From CBDATA01 sp965215615 (GTDB lineage: Bacteria; Acidobacteriota; Vicinamibacteria; Marinacidobacterales; Marinacidobacteraceae), in the NCBI GenBank assembly GCA_965215615.1, contig OZ244068.1, positions 1,922,001 to 1,986,000 on the forward strand: a DNA stretch of 64,000 nucleotides, read 5' to 3'. Made by a program: the position numbers and the translations under genes. This document shows positions 1 to 7,724 of the stretch, one piece after another. The notes under the pieces are model-generated. The model ran no database searches. It had not been told where the DNA came from and was given only the letters and a program-made list of their open reading frames with translations. The stretch's first letter is position 1; every line of letters starts with the position of its first letter.

Positions 1-347
1 GAATCGCCTACGTGGTGACCACCTGGTTCGAGAGCATCCTCGACATGGCGCTTTACGCCTACACGATGGTCGGTGCTGCGGTCACCCCCACACTGCTGGC
101 CGCGTTCCTGTGGCGGCGGGCCACTCCGGCCGGCGGCGTCGCCTCGATCTCCGCCGGTATCGGGACCACGCTCCTTTTCGGGTTGCTCGCGACGCTCGGG
201 GTGGAGCAGGTCTGGTTCCTCCCGACCGACTACGACTACGTGATCTACCCGGCGGCGCTCGCCTCGCTCACCGGGCTCGTCCTCGGCAGTCTGCTCACCG
301 CGCCGCCCGACCCGAAACAGGTCGCGCCCTTCCTCTCCGATGGATAG
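1..347 (+). CDS. Sodium:solute symporter (SSS family), C-terminal fragment
   Basis: This is the C-terminal end of a membrane transporter whose start lies before the window; the open frame runs from base 3. The visible 114 residues hold about three hydrophobic segments. The stretch YAYTMVGAAVTPTLLAAF followed by a short basic loop (WRRATPAGG) and another membrane segment is typical of the last helices of sodium:solute symporters, which import small organic solutes with sodium. Its stop overlaps the start of the next gene by 8 bases, which suggests one operon. The substrate cannot be judged from this fragment. Confidence 0.7.
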   Translation, partial: IAYVVTTWFESILDMALYAYTMVGAAVTPTLLAAFLWRRATPAGGVASISAGIGTTLLFGLLATLGVEQVWFLPTDYDYVIYPAALASLTGLVLGSLLTAPPDPKQVAPFLSDG

Positions 348-1122
348 GCTCCAGATCACCCGCCAGTCGCCCGCCATCCGCATCGAGATGGACTGGCCCG
401 AAAGGCGGAACGCGCTCTCGGAGCGGATGATGGGCCGGCTGGTCGCGGCGATCCGCGAGGCCGACCGCGACCCCGAAGCGCGGGCCATCGTCCTCGCTTC
501 GAGCGGCTCCGTTTTCTCTGCCGGCCACGACCTCCGGGAACTGCTCGACCAGGATCTCGACGGAGCGCGGCAGGTCTTCGCTGCCTGTCACGACCTGATG
601 GCCGCGATCCGCGAATCGGGCACCCCGGTGATCGCCGAGGTCCGGGGGGTGGCCACTGCCGCCGGCTGCCAACTGGTCGCGACCGCCGACCTCGCGGTGG
701 CTTCCGAAAGCGCCCGCTTCGCGACTCCCGGTGTCCGGATCGGCCTCTTCTGCTCCACCCCGATGGTCGCGGTGAGCCGGGCGATCGGCCCGAAGCAGGC
801 GATGGAGATGCTCCTCACCGGCGACTTCGTGGATGCCGAAACCGCGCTCCGCTGGGGGCTCGTGAACCGGGTGGTTCCGGAAGCCGGACTGGAGCAGACG
901 ACCGCCGGGTTCGCGAAGAAGATCGCCGAAGCCAGCCCGGCGGTGGTGGCGCTCGGCAAACGCTCTTTCCATCGCCAGCGCGATCTCCCGGTCGAAGATG
1001 CATCGCGCGCCATGTCCGAAGTGATGAGCCGCAACACGGCCGCCCCCGATGCCCGCGAGGGGATGCGCGCCTTCCTCGAAAAACGCCGGCCCGAGTGGCC
1101 GGGATCGATGGACCCGGCGTAG
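340..1122 (+). CDS. Enoyl-CoA hydratase/isomerase (crotonase) family protein lacking the usual catalytic glutamates
   Basis: This 260-residue protein has the whole crotonase fold. The oxyanion-hole region FSAGHDLREL lies near residues 60-70, and the second conserved segment, GVATAAGCQLVATADLAVA, lies near residue 105. Classical hydratases carry a glutamate where this protein has Gln (GCQL) and a second one in the PGVRIGLFCS region, where none is visible. It therefore resembles the ECHDC3-like branch, whose reaction is poorly defined. The ATG overlaps the upstream symporter stop by 8 bases, so the two are probably co-transcribed. Family assignment is firm; hydratase activity is doubtful. Confidence 0.85.
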   Translation: MDRLQITRQSPAIRIEMDWPERRNALSERMMGRLVAAIREADRDPEARAIVLASSGSVFSAGHDLRELLDQDLDGARQVFAACHDLMAAIRESGTPVIAEVRGVATAAGCQLVATADLAVASESARFATPGVRIGLFCSTPMVAVSRAIGPKQAMEMLLTGDFVDAETALRWGLVNRVVPEAGLEQTTAGFAKKIAEASPAVVALGKRSFHRQRDLPVEDASRAMSEVMSRNTAAPDAREGMRAFLEKRRPEWPGSMDPA

Positions 1123-1125
1123 CGA

Positions 1126-1370
1126 TTCGCGATCCGATTCGCGATCCGATTCGCATTTTTCGCGATCCAGCGCTTTCTTTTCGCGATCCGGAATCCACCC
1201 CGGAAAATCGCGAAAACGCTGGTTTTCCGCCCCGAAAAGCCCCAAAAACACTGGAATTCAGTGGAATTCGACACCGGTGAGTGGTTTCCGGGCGCGGACG
1301 ACCGATCCCTCCCACCCACCGGATCGCGAATTTTCGCGATCCGAATTCGCGATATCCGGATTCGCGATCC
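1126..1370. repeat. Cluster of TTCGCGATCC decamers, including a perfect hairpin
   Basis: Directly after the crotonase stop the decamer TTCGCGATCC occurs at 1126, 1138, 1159, 1180, 1333 and 1361, and once inverted at 1321. Several more partial copies (TTCGCGAT, ATTCGC) lie between. The inverted copy at 1321-1330 and the direct copy at 1333-1342 form 10-bp arms separated by two bases, a strong hairpin. No credible reading frame covers this stretch. It may be a dispersed palindromic repeat or a cluster of protein-binding sites; its role is unknown. Confidence 0.7.
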
Positions 1371-1379
1371 GATCACTAC

Positions 1380-1605
1380 CAGCCTGTGGGAAAAGTCGGA
1401 ACATGACACTTTTCTTGCCGCGTCCCCAAGCCTCGATCATCGCGGCGCGAAAGAAGGCGCTGGTGATCCGGGGTTGTGCGGCTGCGAGACCGGCTTGCCG
1501 TCGCGTCCGGTGGCTTTCCATCCCGGCGGCAGATCGGCCGAATTCCAGATCTCGATCCGGTCCTGCAAGACCCGAATCCGAGTGGGAGCAGAGGCTGCAT
1601 AGTCC
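1380..1605 (-). pseudogene. Fragment of a RecG-like/Schlafen-AlbA-type ATP-binding protein, frameshifted
   Basis: Two minus-strand frames together give a recognisable piece of the C-terminal HATPase_c_4-type domain found in transcriptional regulators annotated as RecG-like or AlbA_2 proteins. The pieces are RIRVLQDRIEIWNSADLPPG in one frame and ITSAFFRAAMIEAWGRG in another. In intact relatives these segments are continuous (EIWNPGGLPxG ... NPLIAxxFYRAGLIExWGRG). A one-base shift near 1465 separates them, and nothing before or after can be followed. It is the remnant of a deleted gene. The 3' end (minus sense) stops close to the decamer repeat cluster. Confidence 0.55.
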
Positions 1606-1686
1606 CGGTGTCCATCGTTCTTCCCACACTCGCCGGAAGGAACACAAGCCCAGGCTGTCGAAAGAACGGGCGGGCCGCCCAATCCG

Positions 1687-1732
1687 GTGGACCAGTTTTA
1701 TCTGTCGCCAAGTGGACCAGTTTTATCTGTCG
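1687..1732. repeat. Two direct copies of a 21-bp sequence, possible IS21-like terminus
   Basis: The 21-bp unit beginning GTGGACCAGTTTTATCTG occurs at 1687-1707 and exactly again at 1712-1732. IS21-family elements carry short repeats of this general form (AAAACTGGNCCAC read on the other strand) at their ends, where the transposase binds. No IS21 transposase gene is present, so this would be a solo end left by a deletion. The sequence repeat is certain; the IS21 link is inference. Confidence 0.5.
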
Positions 1733-1823
1733 TCTCACAATCCCGGGTGCGTCCAAATTTCCGGAACATCATCCGGCTCAGGTCGACACCCTGGAGAACC
1801 TGCTTCGTGCTGCCGACATAATT

Positions 1824-1852
1824 TTGACACGAATTTCGTGTTTCCCTAAAAT
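1824..1852 (+). promoter_or_regulatory. Sigma-70 promoter with palindromic operator for vapB
   Basis: A perfect -35 box TTGACA (1824-1829) is followed after 17 bases by the -10 box TAAAAT (1847-1852). The 15-bp palindrome ACACGAATTTCGTGT (1827-1841) overlaps the -35 box and spacer, where a ribbon-helix-helix antitoxin would bind to repress its own operon. Transcription should start about where the vapB ATG lies (1859), so the message is probably leaderless; no Shine-Dalgarno sequence is visible. Confidence 0.75.
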
Positions 1853-1858
1853 TGTGGC

Positions 1859-2047
1859 ATGAAGAACGTAACCATCACCATGCCTGAAGATCTTGCCGCG
1901 TGGGTACGAGTCGAGGCCGCACGGAACGGTCGGAGCATGTCTCGCTGGCTCAGGGAGAAGCTCGACGAAATGCGGCGATCCGATGATGCCTACGATGCCG
2001 CCATGCGCTGGTACCTGAATCGGCCGGCGGTCGCGCGGAAATCTTGA
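1859..2047 (+). pseudogene. vapB: VapB-type ribbon-helix-helix antitoxin, split by an insertion sequence
   Basis: The N-terminal 61 codons encode a short DNA-binding antitoxin starting MKNVTITMPEDLAAW, with the ribbon-helix-helix pattern (MSRWLREKLDEM). The frame then runs into the left end of the insertion sequence and stops at once. Right of the element, from 3960, the same frame continues as KWVGGRKPTREELHDRAGLR and stops at 4021-4023. The PTREELHDRAGLR tail is typical of VapB antitoxins of this type. Removing the element and one copy of the GAAAT duplication gives an 80-residue gene overlapping vapC by 23 bases. The part that binds and blocks VapC is therefore detached, while the DNA-binding part can still be made. 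Confidence 0.85.
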
Positions 2048-3959
2048 CTTTGACGGTTTAGGCCTGATTTGACGCCGTAAGTCGTTGATATTGCCTATCC
2101 GTTTTCTGGATTCGCTGCGTAGTGTAGTATTTTGCCATATTGGTCACGATCTGCTAAGATCACCCCGTGTTCATCCGTACCGTCCCCCAGCGCAAAACCG
2201 GACATCACGCCGTTCAGGTCGTCGAGTCCTACCGCAACCAAGACGGCAAGCCCCGCCAGCGCATCCTCCGCTACCTCGGCTGCGCCCCCAAGGGCCCCGC
2301 TCTCGACGAACTCCTCCGCCTCGCCGAACACGTCCGCGCCCAACTCCGCGAAGAGCGCGCTCCCGCTCTCTTCCCTCCGGAGACTCTCGCCGAGGCCGTC
2401 ATCGCAGCACGCAAGCGCAAGGGTTCTCCCGCTCCTCTCCCGGTGGCCGACATGCACGCCATCGCCGCCGAACGCCGGATCTGTCTCGGCATCCACGAGG
2501 TGTTCGGCGAGCTGTACCGCCAACTGGGCATCGACTCCATCTGGGATCGCCGCTCCCGCGTGTCGGCGCGGATCTTCCGGGCGGCGCTGTGGATGCGGAT
2601 CCTCGCGCCGGGCAAGAGCAAACGCGCCCACCATCTGCTCTTGCGCGACCACGGGCTGGATCAGGTGGCGCTCGAACAGGTGTACCGGATGATGGATCGC
2701 TTGACCGACGAGCGGATCGCGGAACTGGATGCCCGGATACATCGGGAGGCATCGGGTCTGCTCGGCGGGAAGACGGAAGTGGTGTTCCTCGATGCCACCA
2801 CCCTCAGTTTCGCCTCTGAAGTTCGGGACGATCTGCGCAAGAAGGGGTTCAGCAAGGACGGCAAGCACCAAAAGAGCCAGGTGGTTCTGGCTCTTTTGCA
2901 AAGTCCGGAGGGATTGCCGCTGGGCTACCGGCTGTACCCGGGGGACACCACCGATGTGAAGACCCTGGCCCCTCTGGTGCGGGAACTGCGCAAGCAGGTG
3001 CGGCTGAGTCGGGTGGTCGTCGTGGCCGATGCCGGGATGGCCAGTCGGGAGAACTTCGAGACGATGGAGGCTCTCGGCTTCGATTGGGTGGTGGCCGCCC
3101 GATTGCGCCGCCTGTCCGGGACCGAACGCGGCGCGCTGGCAAAGCCGGAGAACTGGCCGTTGGCCCACTCCGAAGAATCAGACCGGGATGCGCTGCGGCT
3201 CTCCGAACTCGTGGCGAGCCACGGCGCACTGGCCGGCCGCCGCCTGGTGCTTCGCTACAGCCCGAAGAAGGCCCGCAAGGATCGGGCGGACCGCGCCACC
3301 GCACTGCTGGCCGCCAAAAAGCGCCTCGGCGACGCAGTCAAGGGCAAGGGCCGGGCCGCCCGCTATCTCACCGTGGACAAGGGAGCCGTCAGACTGGACC
3401 CGCAGCGTGTCGCCGAGGACGCACTCTTCGATGGTCTCCACGGAGTCTGGACCAGCCTCCCCGATCCCCCCGCCGTCATTCGCGCCCACTACGCCGAACT
3501 CTGGCGGATCGAACACGGCTTCCGGGTGCTCAAGGGCTCGCTCAAGGTCCGGCCCATGTTCCACTGGACCGAGCACCGGGTTCGAGCCCACGTCGCCATC
3601 TGCTACCTCGCCTTCGCCCTGGTCCGCGTCCTCCGCTGGCGATTCCAGCACCAACATCCCGGAAAGACGCTCAGCGAGGAGCGCATCCGGGCCGCACTCT
3701 CCAACGTCAACGCGTCCCTGGTCTGCGATCCGCACACACAGAACCGCTTCCTGATCCCGGACCCCATCACCCGCGAGCAGCGGATGCTCTACGCGTCCGT
3801 CGGCCTCTCCCTGAACGCCAAAACGACCCTCGTCTCTCAAGGCCAAAAGTCCAAGGCCGCCTGAACGGCATCCCCCCGCACTACCCGAAAGTAGTGTAGT
3901 TTTGGAAACCCCAGCGTAGCTATATCAACGACTTGGCTCTCCAAACCGTCAAAGTCAAG
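2043..3959 (+). mobile_element. Complete IS1634-family (IS4-related) insertion sequence
   Basis: The element is 1917 bp with perfect 17-bp terminal inverted repeats, CTTGACTTTGACGGTTT (2043-2059) and its complement (3943-3959). A second inverted pair, AAGTCGTTGATAT, lies about 40 bases inside each end. The target GAAAT is duplicated at 2038-2042 and 3960-3964. It carries one long transposase gene, with a minimal left flank and about 80 bases on the right. The intact ends, intact duplication and open transposase frame point to a recent insertion. It landed in the vapB antitoxin. Confidence 0.92.
2167..3864 (+). CDS. IS1634-family transposase
   Basis: This 565-residue DDE transposase cuts and re-inserts the surrounding element. 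The likely catalytic triad is visible: D209 (VVFLDATTL), D288 (VVVADAGM) and E449 in the Y-x2-LW-x-IE-x2-FR signature (YAELWRIEHGFRVLKG). The N-terminal start FIRTVPQRKTG and the segment on chain identity (RQRILRYLG) match IS1634 members. The start codon at 2167 is a GTG. The frame is unbroken, so the enzyme is probably active. Confidence 0.92.
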   Translation: MFIRTVPQRKTGHHAVQVVESYRNQDGKPRQRILRYLGCAPKGPALDELLRLAEHVRAQLREERAPALFPPETLAEAVIAARKRKGSPAPLPVADMHAIAAERRICLGIHEVFGELYRQLGIDSIWDRRSRVSARIFRAALWMRILAPGKSKRAHHLLLRDHGLDQVALEQVYRMMDRLTDERIAELDARIHREASGLLGGKTEVVFLDATTLSFASEVRDDLRKKGFSKDGKHQKSQVVLALLQSPEGLPLGYRLYPGDTTDVKTLAPLVRELRKQVRLSRVVVVADAGMASRENFETMEALGFDWVVAARLRRLSGTERGALAKPENWPLAHSEESDRDALRLSELVASHGALAGRRLVLRYSPKKARKDRADRATALLAAKKRLGDAVKGKGRAARYLTVDKGAVRLDPQRVAEDALFDGLHGVWTSLPDPPAVIRAHYAELWRIEHGFRVLKGSLKVRPMFHWTEHRVRAHVAICYLAFALVRVLRWRFQHQHPGKTLSEERIRAALSNVNASLVCDPHTQNRFLIPDPITREQRMLYASVGLSLNAKTTLVSQGQKSKAA

Positions 3960-4000
3960 GAAATGGGTCGGCGGCCGCAAACCGACTCGGGAGGAACTCC

Positions 4001-4465
4001 ATGACCGGGCCGGTCTTCGTTGACACGAACGTCCTCGTGTACTGCGAAGACAACGCGGATCCAGCCAAAAGAGCCCGGGCGAGAGACTGGCTGTCATATC
4101 TCGGCGAACACCAGGCAGCGCGCATCAGCTTTCAGGTGCTTCAGGAGCTCTACTCCACGCTGACGGGAAAGCTGGATCCGACGGTGGACGTCGAGCTTGC
4201 GCAGGAGATCGTCCGCAAATTGACAGTCTGGCATCCCACGGTCATCGATCTGGACCTCATGGAGGCGGCCTGGAAGCTCGGAGGTCGTTATTCGCTCAGT
4301 TGGTCGGACGCGCTGATCGTGGGGGCCGCAAAAGTCTCAGGGTGTCCGGTGCTCCTCACTGAGGATCTCCAGCACGGCCAGTCTCTCGACGGGGTTCGCG
4401 TGGTCAACCCCTTCGCCTCGCCGGAGCGAACCCCTGCGGAAGTCCTCGATCGGCTCACCGGGTAG
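4001..4465 (+). CDS. vapC: VapC-type PIN-domain ribonuclease toxin
   Basis: This 154-residue PIN-domain protein is the toxin of a type II module; such toxins cleave RNA with a metal-binding acidic pocket. The four expected acidic residues are present: D8 (VFVDTNVL), E49 (VLQELYS), D103 (WSDALI) and D122 (LLTEDLQ). Its ATG lies inside the displaced vapB tail, 37 bases right of the insertion sequence, so its original promoter is now about 2.1 kb away. Survival of an intact toxin beside a broken antitoxin suggests that it is hardly expressed, or that another antitoxin covers it. Confidence 0.9.
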   Translation: MTGPVFVDTNVLVYCEDNADPAKRARARDWLSYLGEHQAARISFQVLQELYSTLTGKLDPTVDVELAQEIVRKLTVWHPTVIDLDLMEAAWKLGGRYSLSWSDALIVGAAKVSGCPVLLTEDLQHGQSLDGVRVVNPFASPERTPAEVLDRLTG

Positions 4466-4522
4466 CTCCGGAGAGGTTCGGCCCCCTCGGGTCCGTCGAA
4501 GGAGCGCGAGGTCGCGGGCCGC

Positions 4523-7500
4523 CTACTCGCCGCCGAAGCGCCAGGTCAGCGCCGCCTTCAGTCTTCGCTCTTTCGGGTCGTGGGTGAAGCCGTCGAAGGC
4601 CTGTTCGACGTTCGCGTGCGGAGGAATCGCTCCGGTCAGGTTGAGCGCGTAGAGGGTCAGGTCCACGCCCTGCGGCAACCGCCAGCGGAAACTCGCATCG
4701 AGGGTGGTGAAGGATTCGATCAGGGGGACGGTGGTGTTTTCGCCGCGGTCCTCGTAGCTCGAGATGTAGTTGAGGTAGCCGGCGAGCCGGTAGTCGCCCC
4801 AGTCCCACGAGGCCCACCAGCGGCTCTTCCAGCGGGGAAGCGGTACCGCGATCGGGTGGGCGAAGTTCAGGTATCCCGCCGCCTCCTCCGCCTCGCTCAG
4901 CACCACGCTCGTCCCCGGGAGCAGCAGTTCCTTCGTGTCGTAGCTGCGGGTGTAGGTGGAGTCCCAACTGAGCGAGAGCCGGCCGGGTCCGATGTCGAGG
5001 CGCTGGGCCAGATGGGTATCGAACCCGGTGGTGGTGAGTCCCGGCCAGTTCACGAGATCGATCTGGAGGCGCTTGAGGTTCTGGGCATCGCATCGCTCGG
5101 CGGGCGCGAGATCGGAAGCCCGCCCCCCGGCGCAGACGACGAAAGGCGCCACTGCATCCTGGATGGCGGGGTCGCCGCCGGAATAGAGCCCCGAGACGGC
5201 GTCGTAGGGCATCGAGCCGATCACGTTCTCGAAGTCGTAGCTCCAGAAGTCCACGGTCGCCTCGAGGTTTCCTCCGAGAAAGAGCACCGCCCCGACGTTG
5301 TAGGTGAACGCCCGCTCGGGGAGCAGGTCGGCTCGGCCGAAGCGATCCACCGCCTGGTAGGCACCAGTCTCGGGAATCCATTCGAGGGTGGTGAAGGGGC
5401 TCGTGTTCAGGTCGTCGAGCGACGGGGTCCGGAAGGTGGTCTGCACCGAACCGCGGAAGGAAAGCGAGTAGTCGAGGTTCTCGAACGCCTGAAAGCGCCA
5501 GCCGAACTTCGGGTCGAAGCTGTTCACCCGGCGCCCCTCGACATCGTAGAACTCGTAGTTGGCGGCGAGCTGGGTGTCGATGCGGGAGCCAAGCTGGAAA
5601 GCGAGCTCGGCGAAGAACCGCTGGACCCGCTGGCTCGCGCTGTAGGGCCGGTGGACGTTCGTGAAGGCGAAGGGCCCGAAACGTCTCCCCTCGTCGCAGC
5701 TCGTGTCCCCGGTCACCGGACAGGGATTGATCGTCACGTCCCCGGAGTCGTTCGGATTCCCCGCCGCGTTCGTGTTCCGGAACTGGTAGCCGAGCGCGAA
5801 GTCCGCGAGGTTCTCCACGAGCGGACCGCTGAGCGTGAAGTCGGCCACGAAGAGATCGACGGTACTGACCAGATCCGACTCGTCATTCAGCCAGAGACGG
5901 AGCTCCTCGGTGTTCCGGAGTTCGGCCAAGTAGTCCGGGTTGGGGGTATCCCGGAGCGCCGAGCGGTGTTGTTCGGAGAACTGGATGGCGTTGCTGAACG
6001 GGTTGTAGTACGAACAGGGGCCCCGCCCCGCCACCGCCCCGTTCAGGGGACCGAGCCGCATCCCGGCGGAGGAGTCCGGGTCGGCGACCACCCCCACCCC
6101 GCAACCCGGCCCGCCGAAACCCCGATAGGCGAGGAACAGCCGGTCGGAATAGACCGCCGGCAGGTTGTAGTTCCCCTCGGCTCGCGAGAAGGTCAGCCCG
6201 GTGTCCCAGTGCAGGTCGCGCCCGGCGAGCGCGAAGTCGCCGTCGAGCGATCCGGAAATCCGCTGCGTCCGGGATTCGCGGCGCAACTGCCGGGCGGGGC
6301 CCGAGTTCGCGAACGGGCGGCCGTTGAAGTACCACGGACGGTCGTCGAGGCACGCTCCTGCGGGATCGGCCTTCGGATCCCCGGCGTAAGCGGAACAAAA
6401 CGCCTGGCGGCCGGGGTGGTCCGCTCCGACCTCCTGGGTTGTCGTGCTGGTCAGCGGAAACGGCGGGTAGGACGGCGTGGTGTACCAGTTCGGGATCACG
6501 GCATCGGACCAGAGCCCTTCGATCCGGTAGTCCACGCGATCCGTCAACGGCCCGTTGAGCTCGGCGAAAAAGCGGTTGTGCCGCTGCTCTTCGATCACGT
6601 TGTCGTACTGGGCGTAGCGGAAGCGGCAGGTCCAACCCTCGTCGAGGCCCCCGAAGTCGGAGCACCGGGGGTCGAACACATCGGCCGTCCACGGGACCGG
6701 CTCGCCTACCGAGAACGTCCCCGGATTGCCGAGACTCGACCAGCCCACCCGGCTGCCCGGCGGGTAGTCGGTCATCCGCGCGAGAGTCCACGGCCGTTCC
6801 TCGAGCATGAGTTCCTCGCGCCCCACCGTCTCCATCGCGACGACGAGATTCGAAGCACCGATTCCCGCTCCCCATATCCCGGCGAAGGTCGTGTCCCCGG
6901 CACCCTCGAACCAGTCGTGGCCCACCTTGAACTCGAAGCCCCGGAAGTCACTGCGGGTCACGAAATTGGCGACTCCCCCCACCGCATCCGAGCCGTAGGT
7001 CGCGGAGCCTCCTTCCTTCAGCACTTCGAGCCGGCCCACCGCGATCGAGGGGATGGTGTTCACATCCACGAACCGGCCGCCGATCAGCCTCGCCGGCACC
7101 GGCGCGTGACGCCTGCCGTTCAGGAGAACCAGAGTCCTCGAAGCACCGAGGCCGCGGAGGTTGACGTTCGCGACGCTTTCGGTGAGCGTCGCCGGCTGGT
7201 TGGAGTTGTACCAACTGCTCCTTTCGCCGGCCACGCCGTGGCTGACGTTCAGGTTGCGGAAGACATCCACGAGCTGGGTGTTCCCCTGCTGCTCGAGAAT
7301 CTCCCGGCTGACCACCGTGACCGGGCTCGGCATGTTGATGGCCGGGCTTTCGATGGCCGATCCGGTCACCGTGACGTTCACCTGCTCGAAGAGCCCTCCG
7401 AGCCGAAGCTCCGCATCGAGGGTGGCCGGAGTGCCCGCGATCACCATGACCTGCCTCTCGAGACGCTCGAAGCCCCCGAGAGTGAAGACGACGACGTAAT

Positions 7501-7714
7501 CCCCCGGAGGCAGCCCGGTGAATTGATACGCGCCGTCCCGGTCGGTCACCTCGAGGCGCGGGGAGACAAGCGAATCGCCCGAGGCTTCCACCGTCACTCC
7601 CGGCAAGGTGCCGCCGGTCTCGTCGGCGACCGTTCCGGAAAGGCTCTCTTCCTCGGCGAGCGCTGCGCCCCCGATACCTGCGAACAGCAGTGCGGTTCCG
7701 ATCCGCTTCCGCAC
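4523..7714 (-). CDS. TonB-dependent outer-membrane receptor with N-terminal carboxypeptidase-regulatory-like domain
   Basis: This outer-membrane protein has 1063 residues. It has a signal peptide (VRKRIGTALLFAG...ALA), then a beta-sandwich regulatory domain at about 25-110 (SGTVADETGGTLPGVTVEA ... GAYQFTGLPPGDYVV). The TonB plug (about 130-250, with LVLLNGRRHAPV and GGSATYGSDAVGGVANF) and a large barrel follow, ending in an aromatic-poor WRFGGE tail. I place the start at the GTG at 7714 because AGGAGGGG precedes it by 4 bases; upstream codons would run into the neighbouring gene. It lies just behind the PQQ dehydrogenase, so the receptor may import a substrate, siderophore or cofactor used by that enzyme. 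The ligand is unknown. Confidence 0.9.
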   Translation of the reverse strand: MRKRIGTALLFAGIGGAALAEEESLSGTVADETGGTLPGVTVEASGDSLVSPRLEVTDRDGAYQFTGLPPGDYVVVFTLGGFERLERQVMVIAGTPATLDAELRLGGLFEQVNVTVTGSAIESPAINMPSPVTVVSREILEQQGNTQLVDVFRNLNVSHGVAGERSSWYNSNQPATLTESVANVNLRGLGASRTLVLLNGRRHAPVPARLIGGRFVDVNTIPSIAVGRLEVLKEGGSATYGSDAVGGVANFVTRSDFRGFEFKVGHDWFEGAGDTTFAGIWGAGIGASNLVVAMETVGREELMLEERPWTLARMTDYPPGSRVGWSSLGNPGTFSVGEPVPWTADVFDPRCSDFGGLDEGWTCRFRYAQYDNVIEEQRHNRFFAELNGPLTDRVDYRIEGLWSDAVIPNWYTTPSYPPFPLTSTTTQEVGADHPGRQAFCSAYAGDPKADPAGACLDDRPWYFNGRPFANSGPARQLRRESRTQRISGSLDGDFALAGRDLHWDTGLTFSRAEGNYNLPAVYSDRLFLAYRGFGGPGCGVGVVADPDSSAGMRLGPLNGAVAGRGPCSYYNPFSNAIQFSEQHRSALRDTPNPDYLAELRNTEELRLWLNDESDLVSTVDLFVADFTLSGPLVENLADFALGYQFRNTNAAGNPNDSGDVTINPCPVTGDTSCDEGRRFGPFAFTNVHRPYSASQRVQRFFAELAFQLGSRIDTQLAANYEFYDVEGRRVNSFDPKFGWRFQAFENLDYSLSFRGSVQTTFRTPSLDDLNTSPFTTLEWIPETGAYQAVDRFGRADLLPERAFTYNVGAVLFLGGNLEATVDFWSYDFENVIGSMPYDAVSGLYSGGDPAIQDAVAPFVVCAGGRASDLAPAERCDAQNLKRLQIDLVNWPGLTTTGFDTHLAQRLDIGPGRLSLSWDSTYTRSYDTKELLLPGTSVVLSEAEEAAGYLNFAHPIAVPLPRWKSRWWASWDWGDYRLAGYLNYISSYEDRGENTTVPLIESFTTLDASFRWRLPQGVDLTLYALNLTGAIPPHANVEQAFDGFTHDPKERRLKAALTWRFGGE

Positions 7715-7724
7715 GCTGCCCCTC

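Noticed and set aside
1049..1849. A 266-codon plus-strand frame through the repeat cluster
   Set aside because: Its sequence is dominated by the decamer repeats and contains no known domain.
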